From: CAVYXF01 sp963772335
GTDB taxonomy: Bacteria > Pseudomonadota > Alphaproteobacteria > Rhizobiales > Rhodomicrobiaceae
Length of the DNA stretch: 64,000 nt
Assembly (NCBI GenBank): GCA_963772335.1
Contig: CAVYXF010000010.1
Location: 310,001 to 374,000 of the forward strand
Direction: 5' to 3'
Shown here: piece after piece, positions 16,624 through 25,521 of the stretch
How positions within the stretch are numbered: position 1 is the stretch's first letter
How the letters are laid out: every line of letters begins with the position of its first letter
Notes under the pieces: model-generated
Database searches by the model: none
What the model was told of the DNA's origin: nothing
The model's input: only the letters and a program-made list of their open reading frames with translations
Made by a program: the position numbers and the translations under genes

Positions 16624-19374
16624 TCAAGCCGAGTGGACGAGCTTTAGCGGCTCCGAGGCTGCTTTGGCGACTGAGCGCAGCAGCTGTTCCTTGTCGAAGG
16701 GCTTGACGATCCAGTCAACGATCCCCGCATCCTGTCGCCATTTGCCTTGACTGTCGCGGTCCTGGCCCGACACGATGACGATCGGAAGGGTTTTCGTCTG
16801 CGCTTGTGCGTGCACTTCGCGGGCAAGATCAAGGCCATCGCCGAGCGGCAGCGTCAGATCCAGAGTCATCGCATCGTAAGTGCCGCTGATCAGCTTGCGC
16901 CGCGCCTCCGGCACGTTATGTACGATATCGGCCTGGAAGCCTTGCGTGCTGAGCAGCAGCTGGATGACCGCAGCGAGGTTGTCGTCATCCTCGCAGATCA
17001 GGATGCGCTTGGTTGATTTGTTCTGTTCGGCAGGTGTCGTCGCGGCGACCTCGGCGGGCTGGCCCTCCGGGAGGTCAACCCAGAAGGTCGAGCCGAAGCC
17101 GAGCTTGGTCTCGACCCCGATCTGGCCGCTCATGCGCTCAATGATCTGCTTGCTGATTTGCAGACCCAGGCCAGAGCCACGGGGACCGCGCACCTCGGCG
17201 TTGCCGGGCTGCGAAAATTTCTCAAACAAGTGCCCGACGGACGCCTCGTCGATGCCGGGTCCCTGATCCTTTACCCAGACGCGAATCCGAGAGCCGATCC
17301 GACCTGCCCCCACCCTGATCTGGCCGCCTTCCGGCGAATGCTTGGTAGCATTGGAGAGCAGATTGAAGAGCACCTGGATGAATCTGGCCGCATCGACATG
17401 GACGATGAGATTGGTCGCGACCGGCTCCATCACCACGTTCACGCCGAGCTTTTCGCTATAGCCGCGATGCGCCTCGATCGCCTCCTGCAGGAGAGATGCC
17501 ACGTCCTCATTCTTCATCTCGAAGCGCAACTGGCCGCTCGCCATTTTGTCGATGTCGAGGATGTCGTTGACGATCGTGACCAGCCGGTCGCAATTCTTGC
17601 TGGCGATATCGATGAGGTTCTGTCCGCGCGGCGAGAGGTCTTTGCGGGCAACGGTTGACAGCAGCCCCACGGCGCCGCGGATCGAGGTGACCGGAGTGCG
17701 CAGCTCATGGCTGACCATGGAGACGAAATCGCTCTTGAGACGCTCCATCTTCTTGCGGTCGGTGATGTCCTGGTACTGGGCCACGAAATAGCTCGGGCTG
17801 CCGTCCGGGTTATGGATCAAGGACATGGCGAGCAGGACATGAACAATGTCGCCATCCTCCCGGATCAGGCTTTTCTCCACTTTGTAAGATTGAATCCTGC
17901 CCGCAAGAAGCTGGCGCACATTCTCAAGATCAATCTCCACATCATCGGGGTCGGTCACATCTTCAGGGTGCTTGCCTTGAAGCTGCTCGGCCGTATAGCC
18001 GAGGAGATCGCCGAAGGCGTCATTGACCTTGAGAAAGCGGCCGCCGATATCGATGAGCGCCATGCCGTTGGGGGCATCCTCCATCGCGCCGCGAAACAGC
18101 TCTTCGCGCGCTTTAAGGTCGTCCTGCTGCTGCTTATGCAGGGTGATGTCCTCAGCAACAATAAGGAAGCCGGTCGCCTCGCCCTGAGCATCACGCAAAG
18201 GCGTGATAGAGAGCTGCGCGGTAAACCGTTCGCCACTGCGGCGAATGCAGGTCCATTCCTGTTGGCTGGAGCCTTGGAGAATGGCTGCGTAGGTGAGGAC
18301 GCTGAAGTTCGGCTCGGTGATTGCACCGAGCTCGGCGCTGATATGCTCCGCCCGCTCGGCAAGCTCGCTCGCGTCCAGCCAAAGCAGCGGGGTTTCCTTG
18401 CCGATCATTGCTTCGGCCGAATAGCCAAGCTCGCGCTCCGCCGCGGGGTTGAACGCCAGCACCTTACCTTTGCTGTCGGTCGCCACGATCATATAGGCGG
18501 CGCTGTTCAGGATCGCGGCATTGAGACGATAGGACCGCGCAAGCTCAGCTTTCTGCTCCAGAATCTGGTTACGCTGCTCGTGGATTTTGCGCTCGAGCGC
18601 AGAATGCTCCACGGCCGAGACGATGGCGCTTTGCATAAGCGATGGGGTAACCGCAGTCTTGACCAGGTAATTCTGCGCGCCCAGCTTCATCGCCTGCACG
18701 GCGATTGTCTCGTTGCCGAGACCCGTCAGCATGATTACAGGCAAGAAAGCATCGATGGCGTGAACGCGTTTGAGGACTTCAAGGCCGTTAAGACCCGGCA
18801 GCGAGTAATCGAGTAGAACGCAGTCGGGACGTTCGTCTTTGATGATGGCAAGACCAGCCTCGCCGTCGCCTGCCTCGATGCAGCGATGGCGCTCATCGGC
18901 CTTTTTCAGCGCCCGGACGTAAGCCTCGCGGTCATCAGCGTTGTCGTCGACGACCAGGATTTTGTAGGCCGCCGGCGAGCGCACCTCATTGCGCGAGCGG
19001 GCGTAGAGAATCGCATTGTTGACGGCCTGGTGCAGCGCTTCCGGAGAGACCACGGATTTGCGCAGATATTCCTGGCCCTCAGCCCGTATCAACTCCAGCG
19101 TATCAAAGTCGACGTCCTCGCCCGTGAGCATCACGATCGGAAGGCTGGGATAGCGCGCATGGATACGGTTCCAGGTCGCGGAGCTGCCTTGACCGGGCAA
19201 ACCATAGTCGAGCAGAACGCAATCGGGCCGCATTTTCTCGATCGCCGCCAGACCTTCATCGCCCGTGGCTGCGCAGGTCACGGAATAGCCGCCATTTGAA
19301 GCGCCCATCAGCATGCTCTCGAAGAGCTTGCAGTCCTCTTCATTGTTCTCGATCAGGACCACGGAGCGTTTCAT
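16624..19374 (-). CDS. Hybrid sensor histidine kinase, REC-REC-PAS-PAS-HisKA-HATPase-REC
   Basis: A 916-residue soluble protein. Two receiver domains come first (about 1-125, acceptor Asp56 in VLLDYGLPG; 137-255, Asp189 in VLLDYSLPG). They are followed by a short coiled coil, PAS 1 (about 285-412), PAS 2 (about 420-540), HisKA with His556 in SMVSHELRTP, a HATPase domain (N box LLSNATKHSPEGG, DQGPGI, GSGLGL), and a third receiver (about 790-910, Asp839). No membrane segment or signal peptide is visible. The start at 19374 gives a four-base overlap with the response regulator upstream; the frame before it is non-coding. It is the last gene of a three-gene signalling operon. N-terminal receivers suggest it is itself switched by an upstream kinase, probably the PAS-PAS kinase encoded two genes away. 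Confidence 0.9.
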   Translation of the reverse strand: MKRSVVLIENNEEDCKLFESMLMGASNGGYSVTCAATGDEGLAAIEKMRPDCVLLDYGLPGQGSSATWNRIHARYPSLPIVMLTGEDVDFDTLELIRAEGQEYLRKSVVSPEALHQAVNNAILYARSRNEVRSPAAYKILVVDDNADDREAYVRALKKADERHRCIEAGDGEAGLAIIKDERPDCVLLDYSLPGLNGLEVLKRVHAIDAFLPVIMLTGLGNETIAVQAMKLGAQNYLVKTAVTPSLMQSAIVSAVEHSALERKIHEQRNQILEQKAELARSYRLNAAILNSAAYMIVATDSKGKVLAFNPAAERELGYSAEAMIGKETPLLWLDASELAERAEHISAELGAITEPNFSVLTYAAILQGSSQQEWTCIRRSGERFTAQLSITPLRDAQGEATGFLIVAEDITLHKQQQDDLKAREELFRGAMEDAPNGMALIDIGGRFLKVNDAFGDLLGYTAEQLQGKHPEDVTDPDDVEIDLENVRQLLAGRIQSYKVEKSLIREDGDIVHVLLAMSLIHNPDGSPSYFVAQYQDITDRKKMERLKSDFVSMVSHELRTPVTSIRGAVGLLSTVARKDLSPRGQNLIDIASKNCDRLVTIVNDILDIDKMASGQLRFEMKNEDVASLLQEAIEAHRGYSEKLGVNVVMEPVATNLIVHVDAARFIQVLFNLLSNATKHSPEGGQIRVGAGRIGSRIRVWVKDQGPGIDEASVGHLFEKFSQPGNAEVRGPRGSGLGLQISKQIIERMSGQIGVETKLGFGSTFWVDLPEGQPAEVAATTPAEQNKSTKRILICEDDDNLAAVIQLLLSTQGFQADIVHNVPEARRKLISGTYDAMTLDLTLPLGDGLDLAREVHAQAQTKTLPIVIVSGQDRDSQGKWRQDAGIVDWIVKPFDKEQLLRSVAKAASEPLKLVHSA

Positions 19375-19829
19375 GCATATCCTCCCTTTTGTTGCGCGCT
19401 TGGGAGGAGAGCAACACCGAACCAATAGTCCGTCATTGTCTGAATAGTCCTCGCAAGTCTTTCGAAATTTACGGGCTTCTGAATGAAGGTGCTGGCGCCG
19501 AGCGCATAGCAGGTGTCGACATCGCCGTCGTTGCTGGACGTGGTCAGGATGACGACCGGGATCGATTTCAAGGCTTCCTCGGCCTTGATGATCTCGAGCA
19601 GGCGGCGACCATCCATGCCTGGCATGTTCAAATCGAGCACGATCAGGTCGGCCTGCGGGTCGGACAAGGCCGCGTATTTGCCCTCCCGGTGCAGGAACGT
19701 CAGGGCTTCCTGGCCGCTTCGGCACCAGGAGATCGGCCTGAGGAGGTGCGCTCTGCGGAAGCTTCGCTCCGTCGCTTCGTAGTCGTCCTCGTTGTCCTCG
19801 ACGACGAGAATGTAGGGCAAATTGGTCAT
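19371..19829 (-). CDS. Single-domain response regulator, Rcp1-like
   Basis: A 152-residue CheY-fold receiver with no output domain. It has the acidic pocket VVEDNEDD, the phospho-acceptor Asp in LIVLDLNMPGMDG, the switch Thr in VILTTS and the conserved Lys in FIQKPV. The N-terminal NEDDYEATERSFRRA helix is typical of the Rcp1 group that pairs with phytochrome-type kinases. It overlaps the kinase upstream and the hybrid kinase downstream by four bases each, so the three are translated as a set. It probably carries phosphate between them. Confidence 0.92.
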   Translation of the reverse strand: MTNLPYILVVEDNEDDYEATERSFRRAHLLRPISWCRSGQEALTFLHREGKYAALSDPQADLIVLDLNMPGMDGRRLLEIIKAEEALKSIPVVILTTSSNDGDVDTCYALGASTFIQKPVNFERLARTIQTMTDYWFGVALLPSAQQKGGYA

Positions 19830-21334
19830 CGCCTTCCCGCCTCCTCGGCGGCGTTAATGGTGAAGTAGAAGGTCGTGCCTTCCCCCACCTCCGACTCCAG
19901 CCAAATGCGGCCGTTGTGACGGTCGATGATCTTCTGCACGAAGGTCAATCCGACGCCGGTGCCCTTCACCGAGTCGTCCTCTTCGTTAAGGCGCTTGAAA
20001 ATCCGAAAAATTTCCGCGTGGAACTCCTTCGGAATGCCTATGCCGTTATCGCGGACATAGAAAACCTCTTCATCCGAAGCCTCGGGCACCAGCGCCGCCA
20101 TCGAAACGCAACCGATCTCGACGCGTTTATTGGGCTTGTTGTTGTATTTGATCGCGTTGCTGATGAGGTTGCGGAATACCTCGGTGATGCGCGGCCGGTC
20201 GCAGACGATGGTGGGCAAGGGGACCGGAATTACGATCTCAACCTTCTGCTCCTGGATCGTGCTTTCCCTCATGGCGAGAATGTCCCTGATCACCTCATTC
20301 AGGTCGGTCGCCTGCACGGCCAGCCGCTGACGGCCGAGACGCGAGAAATAGAGCAGATCCTCAATCAGCCGCTCCATGCGCTGGCACAGAAACACCATGC
20401 GATCGAGGCGCTTTATGCCTTTTTCGTCGAGAACGTTTCCACAATCCTCCTTGAGGAACATCGCATTGTTGGCGACACCGCGAAGCGGCTCCTTCAGATC
20501 GTGGCTGGCGATATAGGCGAAGTCGTCGAGCTCCTGATTGCTGCGCGCCAGATCGGCGGTAAATGCCTGTTTTTGTTGCTCCAGCGCCTTGCGCACTGAG
20601 ATATCCCTGACAAGCCCGGCGAACACCCGCTTGCCGTGGACATGCATCTCGCTGACACCCAGCTCGATGGGAAAGATGATGCCGTCCTTGCGCCGCGCCA
20701 GCATCTCGCGTCCGGGCACGCCAATGATCTTCGGAGCGCCGCCACCGAGGTAGTGCGAGATGTACTGATCGTGCACGGCAGCATCGCGCGCGACCATCAC
20801 CTTGCTCACATTCTGACCAAGCAGCTCCTCCGGCTTATAGCCGAACATGTGCTCGACGGCGCGGTTGACCTGCAAGATAGTTCCCCGCTCGTCGATGGTG
20901 ATCAGCCCGTCGACGATATTGTCCATCAGCAGTTCCAGGAAGATCTTGTTGGCTTCCTGCTGCTTGCGCTCGGTGATGTCGTGAATAATGCCAACGTAGG
21001 CATGATCGTCCGCCAGGTCCGTTGCCGTTACTCCGAGGCTGATTGGAAAAACTGTGCCGTCCTTGCGCCGCGCCGATACCTCGCGGCCGATCCCTATAAT
21101 CTTGGCGATGCCTGTGCGTTCATAGTTCTCGAGGTAGCTGTCGTGCTCGGAATGATAGGGCTCCGGCATCAACATTTTCACATTGTGTCCGATCACCTCT
21201 TCTGGCGCGTAGCCGAAGATCCTCGCGGCGGCGGGATTGAAGCTGCGAACCGTTCCCTGTGCGTCGATGGTGATGACTCCATCGATCATCGTGTTCATGA
21301 CGGCGCGCAGAGTCCTGGCATCCATAGTTGTCAT
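19826..21334 (-). CDS. PAS-PAS sensor histidine kinase with FixL-like PAS motifs
   Basis: A 502-residue soluble kinase. PAS 1 (about 6-122) has MPEPYHSEHDSYL (His64) and KIIGIGREV (Arg84). In FixL the heme-ligand His and a ligand-sensing Arg sit 20 residues apart in the same motifs, and the spacing here is the same. The second FixL arginine (six residues after the His) is Asn70 here. PAS 2 (about 130-250) repeats the pattern less exactly (VHDQYISHY, His188; KIIGVPGREM). The kinase core is of the phytochrome type, with His278 in YIASHDLKEPLRG and a HATPase domain at about 385-495 (NLISNAIKYN, DNGIGI, GTGVGL). It is first in the operon and its likely partner is the next receiver. Heme binding is inferred, not shown. 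Confidence 0.9.
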   Translation of the reverse strand: MTTMDARTLRAVMNTMIDGVITIDAQGTVRSFNPAAARIFGYAPEEVIGHNVKMLMPEPYHSEHDSYLENYERTGIAKIIGIGREVSARRKDGTVFPISLGVTATDLADDHAYVGIIHDITERKQQEANKIFLELLMDNIVDGLITIDERGTILQVNRAVEHMFGYKPEELLGQNVSKVMVARDAAVHDQYISHYLGGGAPKIIGVPGREMLARRKDGIIFPIELGVSEMHVHGKRVFAGLVRDISVRKALEQQKQAFTADLARSNQELDDFAYIASHDLKEPLRGVANNAMFLKEDCGNVLDEKGIKRLDRMVFLCQRMERLIEDLLYFSRLGRQRLAVQATDLNEVIRDILAMRESTIQEQKVEIVIPVPLPTIVCDRPRITEVFRNLISNAIKYNNKPNKRVEIGCVSMAALVPEASDEEVFYVRDNGIGIPKEFHAEIFRIFKRLNEEDDSVKGTGVGLTFVQKIIDRHNGRIWLESEVGEGTTFYFTINAAEEAGRR

Positions 21335-22050
21335 CGGCTACCTCGGTCCGACCGACCGGCCGCGCTCTCTTAAGAAGCGCAGACGGGGCGGTGACCTTCA
21401 TTGAGTAACCGATCGCGTTTAACGGCCCATTGCAGATGTCGATCCAATTCGGCGGATATCCCAAGAAGAAATCCCCTTATAATTACATTCTGCATGGGAA
21501 TATCTATTTTGGGTCGTTCTAGATTTATTTTTCTAACGATTTTGAAGCCACTACCCCTAGCTGTTGTGCATTGCTGATTTCGGCACGTATGGTGACAAAA
21601 ATTTAATCATATGGCGTCATGCCGCAGGAACTTGATTGTTTCGCCGCTTCGTCTTAACTCACCGTCACCACCGTGCACCTAGAATTGAGCATAGCCGTTG
21701 GCCTAAGAGCGCCTGGCGGCTATCGCGACGGGTTGCATTTGACGTTCAGGTCACAAACACCGCGATTTTTGTTTACCGAGACCCGGTTCGCAGCGCTCGC
21801 TTGCGGGCCGATCCGACAGGAGTTGCTTGCGTGGTGCGTGTTGGAGAACTGCATTCGCCATGAGACCGACGTGAACCACCGATCGCCGGGGCGACGGTCA
21901 TCAAAATTTCCGGGAAAGCGCCGGATGAAGGCCGCAACGGAAACGATCCTAAAGCGCTTCCCTATGAATTTGGCATATCTCGTGAACGTTGAGCGCGATG
22001 GGCTCGTCTCACGCTAAGCGTTCAACGCAATCGTGCTGAAAGGAACATCA
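21335..22050. other. Long intergenic region between divergent signalling genes
   Basis: About 715 bases with no gene I can support. The part near 21480-21660 is much richer in A and T than the surroundings and probably holds the promoters for the leftward kinase operon and the rightward regulator. The short frames at about 21636-22017 are Arg/Cys-rich, lack ribosome sites and show no family features. No hairpin terminator or RNA motif was recognised. Confidence 0.5.
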
Positions 22051-22491
22051 ATGCCCGCTCTGTCACGGATCATGTATGTGGATGACGATCCTGACCTGCG
22101 CGCGATCGCCGAAATCTCACTCCGCGATCTCGGCGGCTTCGCTGTGGAGCTCTGCGGAAGCGGAGAGGAAGCTTTGCGGAAAGCGGCGGATTTCAAGCCG
22201 CAGATCGTCCTGCTCGACGTCATGATGCCGGGAATGGATGGCATCGAGACGTTCAAACGCCTGCACGAGCTGCCGCAGACGGCCGATACGCCGATCGTGT
22301 TCGTCAGCGCCAGAGTGCAGAGCCACGAAGTCCATGCCTATCTCGCACTCGGCGCGGCCGGCGTTATTCCCAAGCCGTTCGATCCGCTGCAGCTCGGCGA
22401 ACAGGCGCAAGCTCTTTGGAGCGAGTATCACGAGACGCTCGGCACCCCAACCGAACGCGGCGAGATGCAAGCCATTGCCCACGCGATGTGA
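22051..22491 (+). CDS. Single-domain response regulator (CheY-like)
   Basis: A 146-residue receiver. ATG at 22051 follows aaagga at a good distance and is preferred to one six codons upstream. It has VDDDPDLR, the acceptor Asp in IVLLDVMMPGMDG, VFVSAR and the Lys in GVIPKPF. There is no output domain; the C terminus after the receiver is a short helical tail. It is transcribed away from the three-gene kinase operon and may receive phosphate from one of those kinases, but nothing in the sequence fixes this. Confidence 0.88.
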   Translation: MPALSRIMYVDDDPDLRAIAEISLRDLGGFAVELCGSGEEALRKAADFKPQIVLLDVMMPGMDGIETFKRLHELPQTADTPIVFVSARVQSHEVHAYLALGAAGVIPKPFDPLQLGEQAQALWSEYHETLGTPTERGEMQAIAHAM

Positions 22492-22617
22492 ACGGGAGAG
22501 CTTCGGAATCGTTGCAAGATCAATTAAGCCGGAAACGGCGCACCGCCGCTCTGTGACGTACGGCCACAATCCCCGCGCAAGCGGAAATCAGCACACCGCA
22601 CGACTTTTCGCCTTTAC

Positions 22618-22644
22618 TGGATCCCCGCTTTCGCGGAGATGACA
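22618..22644. repeat. Short palindromic repeat (WIPAFAGMT-type)
   Basis: A 27-base element with arms around a cccgctttcgcggag core. In one frame it spells WIPAFAEMT, the signature of a widespread intergenic proteobacterial palindrome. It lies between two converging genes. Confidence 0.55.
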
Positions 22645-22684
22645 GCGCCATGTGGAGTCTTCACCTAAACCGGTCCCGCGCCGT

Positions 22685-23329
22685 TTAGCTCGCGCCGGGT
22701 GCGTGCCGGTCGAAGGCGATGATGATCCGGTAGCTGCGCGGCGAGGTGCCGGCGACCACAGGCACCACGACCTCCCGAGTGACGGAGAAGTAGCCCGCGG
22801 TCTGGTCCGGCGTGATGGTGACCGGTACTTTCACGTTTTCCGCCTTCAGCGTGTTACGGCCACTGTCCGTTATCGTCACCTTGATCGGAAGCGTCACCGT
22901 GCCCGGTTTGCCCTGTGGACCAAGCAATACACGGCCCGCGAAGCCGAATTTTACCGAAAGTCCGCCGCCGATCGATTGGGCACATTCGCGCGCTGTCTTC
23001 GTGATCTCGCCGCGATGGATGACGGAAAGGCTGTCATTGTTGCCGCCTTTGGCCATGAAGGTGATATTGCCGTCACCGGGGCCAACCGCAACGGTTGGAC
23101 ATTCGCTGCCCGGGGCCGTGATATCGACCTGCCCGCCCGCGTCGGTTTGGGCCGCAGTCAGCAGGTTGCCTTCCGACACCTTCTGGGTCGTCTCGGGCTG
23201 CTTTCCGCCGCCGAAAATGCCGCCGCTGAAAGATGACGTCAGCGTCGAGACGCCGCAGCCGCCGAGCGCGAGTCCCGAAACCAATATGATGCCTGCCGTG
23301 AACGCACGACGCAGCGCATGTGTTGCCAT
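22685..23329 (-). CDS. Putative lipoprotein of unknown function
   Basis: A 214-residue protein with a lipoprotein signal: a hydrophobic stretch then SGLALGGCG, with a Cys at about residue 25. The mature part starts with a Gly/Ser-rich linker (SSFSGGIFGGGK) and continues as a beta-rich domain with two cysteines, CPTVAVGPGDGN and ARECAQS, then VTLPIKVTI and YFSVTREVVVPV. I do not recognise the family with certainty; a beta-sandwich periplasmic or outer-membrane lipoprotein is the best description. It is a single gene between a convergent regulator and the divergent ispH. Confidence 0.72.
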   Translation of the reverse strand: MATHALRRAFTAGIILVSGLALGGCGVSTLTSSFSGGIFGGGKQPETTQKVSEGNLLTAAQTDAGGQVDITAPGSECPTVAVGPGDGNITFMAKGGNNDSLSVIHRGEITKTARECAQSIGGGLSVKFGFAGRVLLGPQGKPGTVTLPIKVTITDSGRNTLKAENVKVPVTITPDQTAGYFSVTREVVVPVVAGTSPRSYRIIIAFDRHAPGAS

Positions 23330-23554
23330 TCCCCGTTACCCCGTCCCAAGGTTTAAAACCCTGGTTCTTTCCTTTCCCTCAGCCCAACTAGCGTTGGATT
23401 GCGGACACTGTGTGACATGCTTATTGTTGGCTAGGAAAGATTTTTGCTACAACCGAGCTAAAGCCAACCCTTCCAAGCGTCGCGCCGGGATGCCGCGTGG
23501 ATTTGCATCTTGGCAGCGACGGCTTTCCCTTTCAACTAGCAAGGCTCGTTTTTC

Positions 23555-24550
23555 ATGACCGATGTGATCGAGTGCAACAGCGGCGAGCCTGGAGCGGTTA
23601 AACCGCCTCTCACGATCCTGCTTTCCGCGCCGCGCGGCTTCTGCGCCGGTGTCGACCGGGCCATCCAGATCGTGGAAATGGCATTGCAGCGATTTGGCCC
23701 GCCCGTCTACGTGCGCCATGAGATCGTCCACAACCGGACTGTGGTGGAGAGTCTTGAAGCAAAGGGGGCGGTGTTCGTCGAAGAGCTGGACGAAATCCCC
23801 GATGGCGATGCGCCAGTGGTGTTCTCGGCTCATGGCGTGCCCAAAGCCGTGCCTGCCGAGGCAAGCCGCCGCAGGCTGTTCCATCTCGATGCCACCTGTC
23901 CACTGGTGTCCAAGGTGCACGTCGAGGTGGAGAGGCACTTCACCCAAGGGCGGGAGGTAATCCTGATCGGGCATGCGCGCCACCCGGAAGTGCTCGGCAC
24001 CATGGGCCAGCTGCCGGAGGGCGCGGTCAAGCTGGTCGAAACCGTCGCCGACGCCGAAAGCTTCGTGCCGCGCGATCCGGAGAAGCTGGCTTATGTCACC
24101 CAGACTACGCTCTCGGTCGATGACACGCGCGCCGTCGTCGAAGTGCTGCGGCGCCGCTTCCCCCAGATCCATGGTCCACACAAGAACGACATCTGCTATG
24201 CCACCACGAACCGTCAGAGCGCGGTGAAGGTGATCGCCGAGCGCGCCGACCTCGTTCTCGTGGTCGGGGCGCCGAACAGTTCCAACTCCGTGCGGCTCGT
24301 CGAGGTTGCCGAGCGAGCCGGCTGCCGCGCCGCGTTTCTGGTGCAGACGCCCGCCGCGATTCCGTGGGAGCACATCAACGCGCCGCGCGTGCTCGGGCTG
24401 ACGGCCGGCGCCTCGGCTCCCGAACATCTGGTCCAAGGCATCATCGACGCCTTCCGGGAGCGGTTCGACGTCAAGATCGAGACCGTGACCACGGCGTCTG
24501 AGAACGTCACTTTCAAACTGCCCCGCGCCCTCCAGGACAGCGCCGCCTGA
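23555..24550 (+). CDS. ispH: 4-hydroxy-3-methylbut-2-enyl diphosphate reductase
   Basis: A 331-residue [4Fe-4S] enzyme of the last MEP-pathway step, reducing HMBPP to IPP and DMAPP. The three cluster cysteines are in APRGFCAGVDRAI, DATCPLVSKVH and ICYATTNRQ. Substrate residues are in RHEIVHN, FSAHGVP, GHARHPEVLGT with the catalytic Glu, and YVTQTTLSVDDT. It is first of the conserved ispH-thrB-rnhA block, seven bases before thrB. Confidence 0.97.
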   Translation: MTDVIECNSGEPGAVKPPLTILLSAPRGFCAGVDRAIQIVEMALQRFGPPVYVRHEIVHNRTVVESLEAKGAVFVEELDEIPDGDAPVVFSAHGVPKAVPAEASRRRLFHLDATCPLVSKVHVEVERHFTQGREVILIGHARHPEVLGTMGQLPEGAVKLVETVADAESFVPRDPEKLAYVTQTTLSVDDTRAVVEVLRRRFPQIHGPHKNDICYATTNRQSAVKVIAERADLVLVVGAPNSSNSVRLVEVAERAGCRAAFLVQTPAAIPWEHINAPRVLGLTAGASAPEHLVQGIIDAFRERFDVKIETVTTASENVTFKLPRALQDSAA

Positions 24551-24556
24551 GCCCTC

Positions 24557-25516
24557 ATGGCCGTCTACACCGAAGTCTCCGATGAAGAGCTGATGGCGCT
24601 CCTGGCGCGCTACGACATCGGCGCGCTGCTCTCGTTCAAGGGCATTGCCGAGGGCGTCGAGAACAGCAACTACCTGCTCACGACGGAGAAAAGCCACTAC
24701 ATTCTCACGCTTTACGAAAAGCGCGTGCGCCGCGAAGACCTGCCGTTCTTCCTCGGCCTGATGGAGCATCTGGCGAGCCGCGGCCTGCCCTGCCCCACGC
24801 CGGTTCACGACAGTTCGGGCATCGTGCTTCAGGAGCTCGCCGGCCGGCCGGCAGCCATCATCAGCTTCCTCAATGGCTATTCCGTGCGCCGGCCCCGTGT
24901 TACGCATTGCGCACCCGTCGGCGCCGCGCTTGCCGATCTGCATCTGGCCGGCGCGGATTTCAGCCTCAAACGCAACAATGCGCTGTCGCTCGCGGGCTGG
25001 CGCCAGCTCGCCGAGGCGACCGCCGACAAGGCCGACACCGTCACCCCCGGCCTTGCCGAAGAGATTGCCGCCGAGCTGCGTTATCTGGAGGAGGTCTGGC
25101 CCGCTGACCTGCCGGCCGGTGTCATCCATGCCGATCTGTTCCCGGACAACGTGTTTTTTCGCGGCGAGGCGATGTCCGGCCTAATAGACTTCTATTTCGC
25201 GTGCAACGACCTCTTTGCCTATGACCTTGCCGTTTGCCTCAACGCCTGGTGCTTCGAGGAGCCGAACGCCATCAACGTCACCAAAGCGCGCGCGCTGATA
25301 CGCGGCTACACCGTGCGGCGCCCCTTGAGCGAGGGGGAAATCAGCGCACTGCCGATCCTTGCGCGGGGGGCAGCGCTGCGTTTCCTGCTCACACGTCTTT
25401 ACGACTGGTTCAACACCAGCGAGAGCGCGCTCGTGAAGCCGAAAGACCCGCTGGAATACCGCCGTAAGCTGCGATTTCACCAGTTGGTGCGCTCCGTCGG
25501 CGATTACGGAGTGTGA
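24557..25516 (+). CDS. thrB: Homoserine kinase (aminoglycoside phosphotransferase-type ThrB)
   Basis: A 319-residue kinase phosphorylating homoserine for threonine synthesis. It belongs to the APH-fold type found in alphaproteobacteria, not the GHMP type. It begins MAVYTEVSDEELMALLARYDIG and has FKGIAEGVENSNYLL, the catalytic loop VIHADLFPDNVFF and the metal site SGLIDFYFACNDLFAYDLA. It sits between ispH and rnhA; the spacing to ispH is six bases, and rnhA follows after five. The partner threonine synthase gene is at 34-36 kb. Confidence 0.95.
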   Translation: MAVYTEVSDEELMALLARYDIGALLSFKGIAEGVENSNYLLTTEKSHYILTLYEKRVRREDLPFFLGLMEHLASRGLPCPTPVHDSSGIVLQELAGRPAAIISFLNGYSVRRPRVTHCAPVGAALADLHLAGADFSLKRNNALSLAGWRQLAEATADKADTVTPGLAEEIAAELRYLEEVWPADLPAGVIHADLFPDNVFFRGEAMSGLIDFYFACNDLFAYDLAVCLNAWCFEEPNAINVTKARALIRGYTVRRPLSEGEISALPILARGAALRFLLTRLYDWFNTSESALVKPKDPLEYRRKLRFHQLVRSVGDYGV

Positions 25517-25521
25517 GGAAT

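Noticed and set aside
21636..22017. Short plus-strand frames upstream of the lone response regulator
   Set aside because: Arg/Cys-rich, overlapping each other, without ribosome sites or recognisable motifs. Treated as intergenic.
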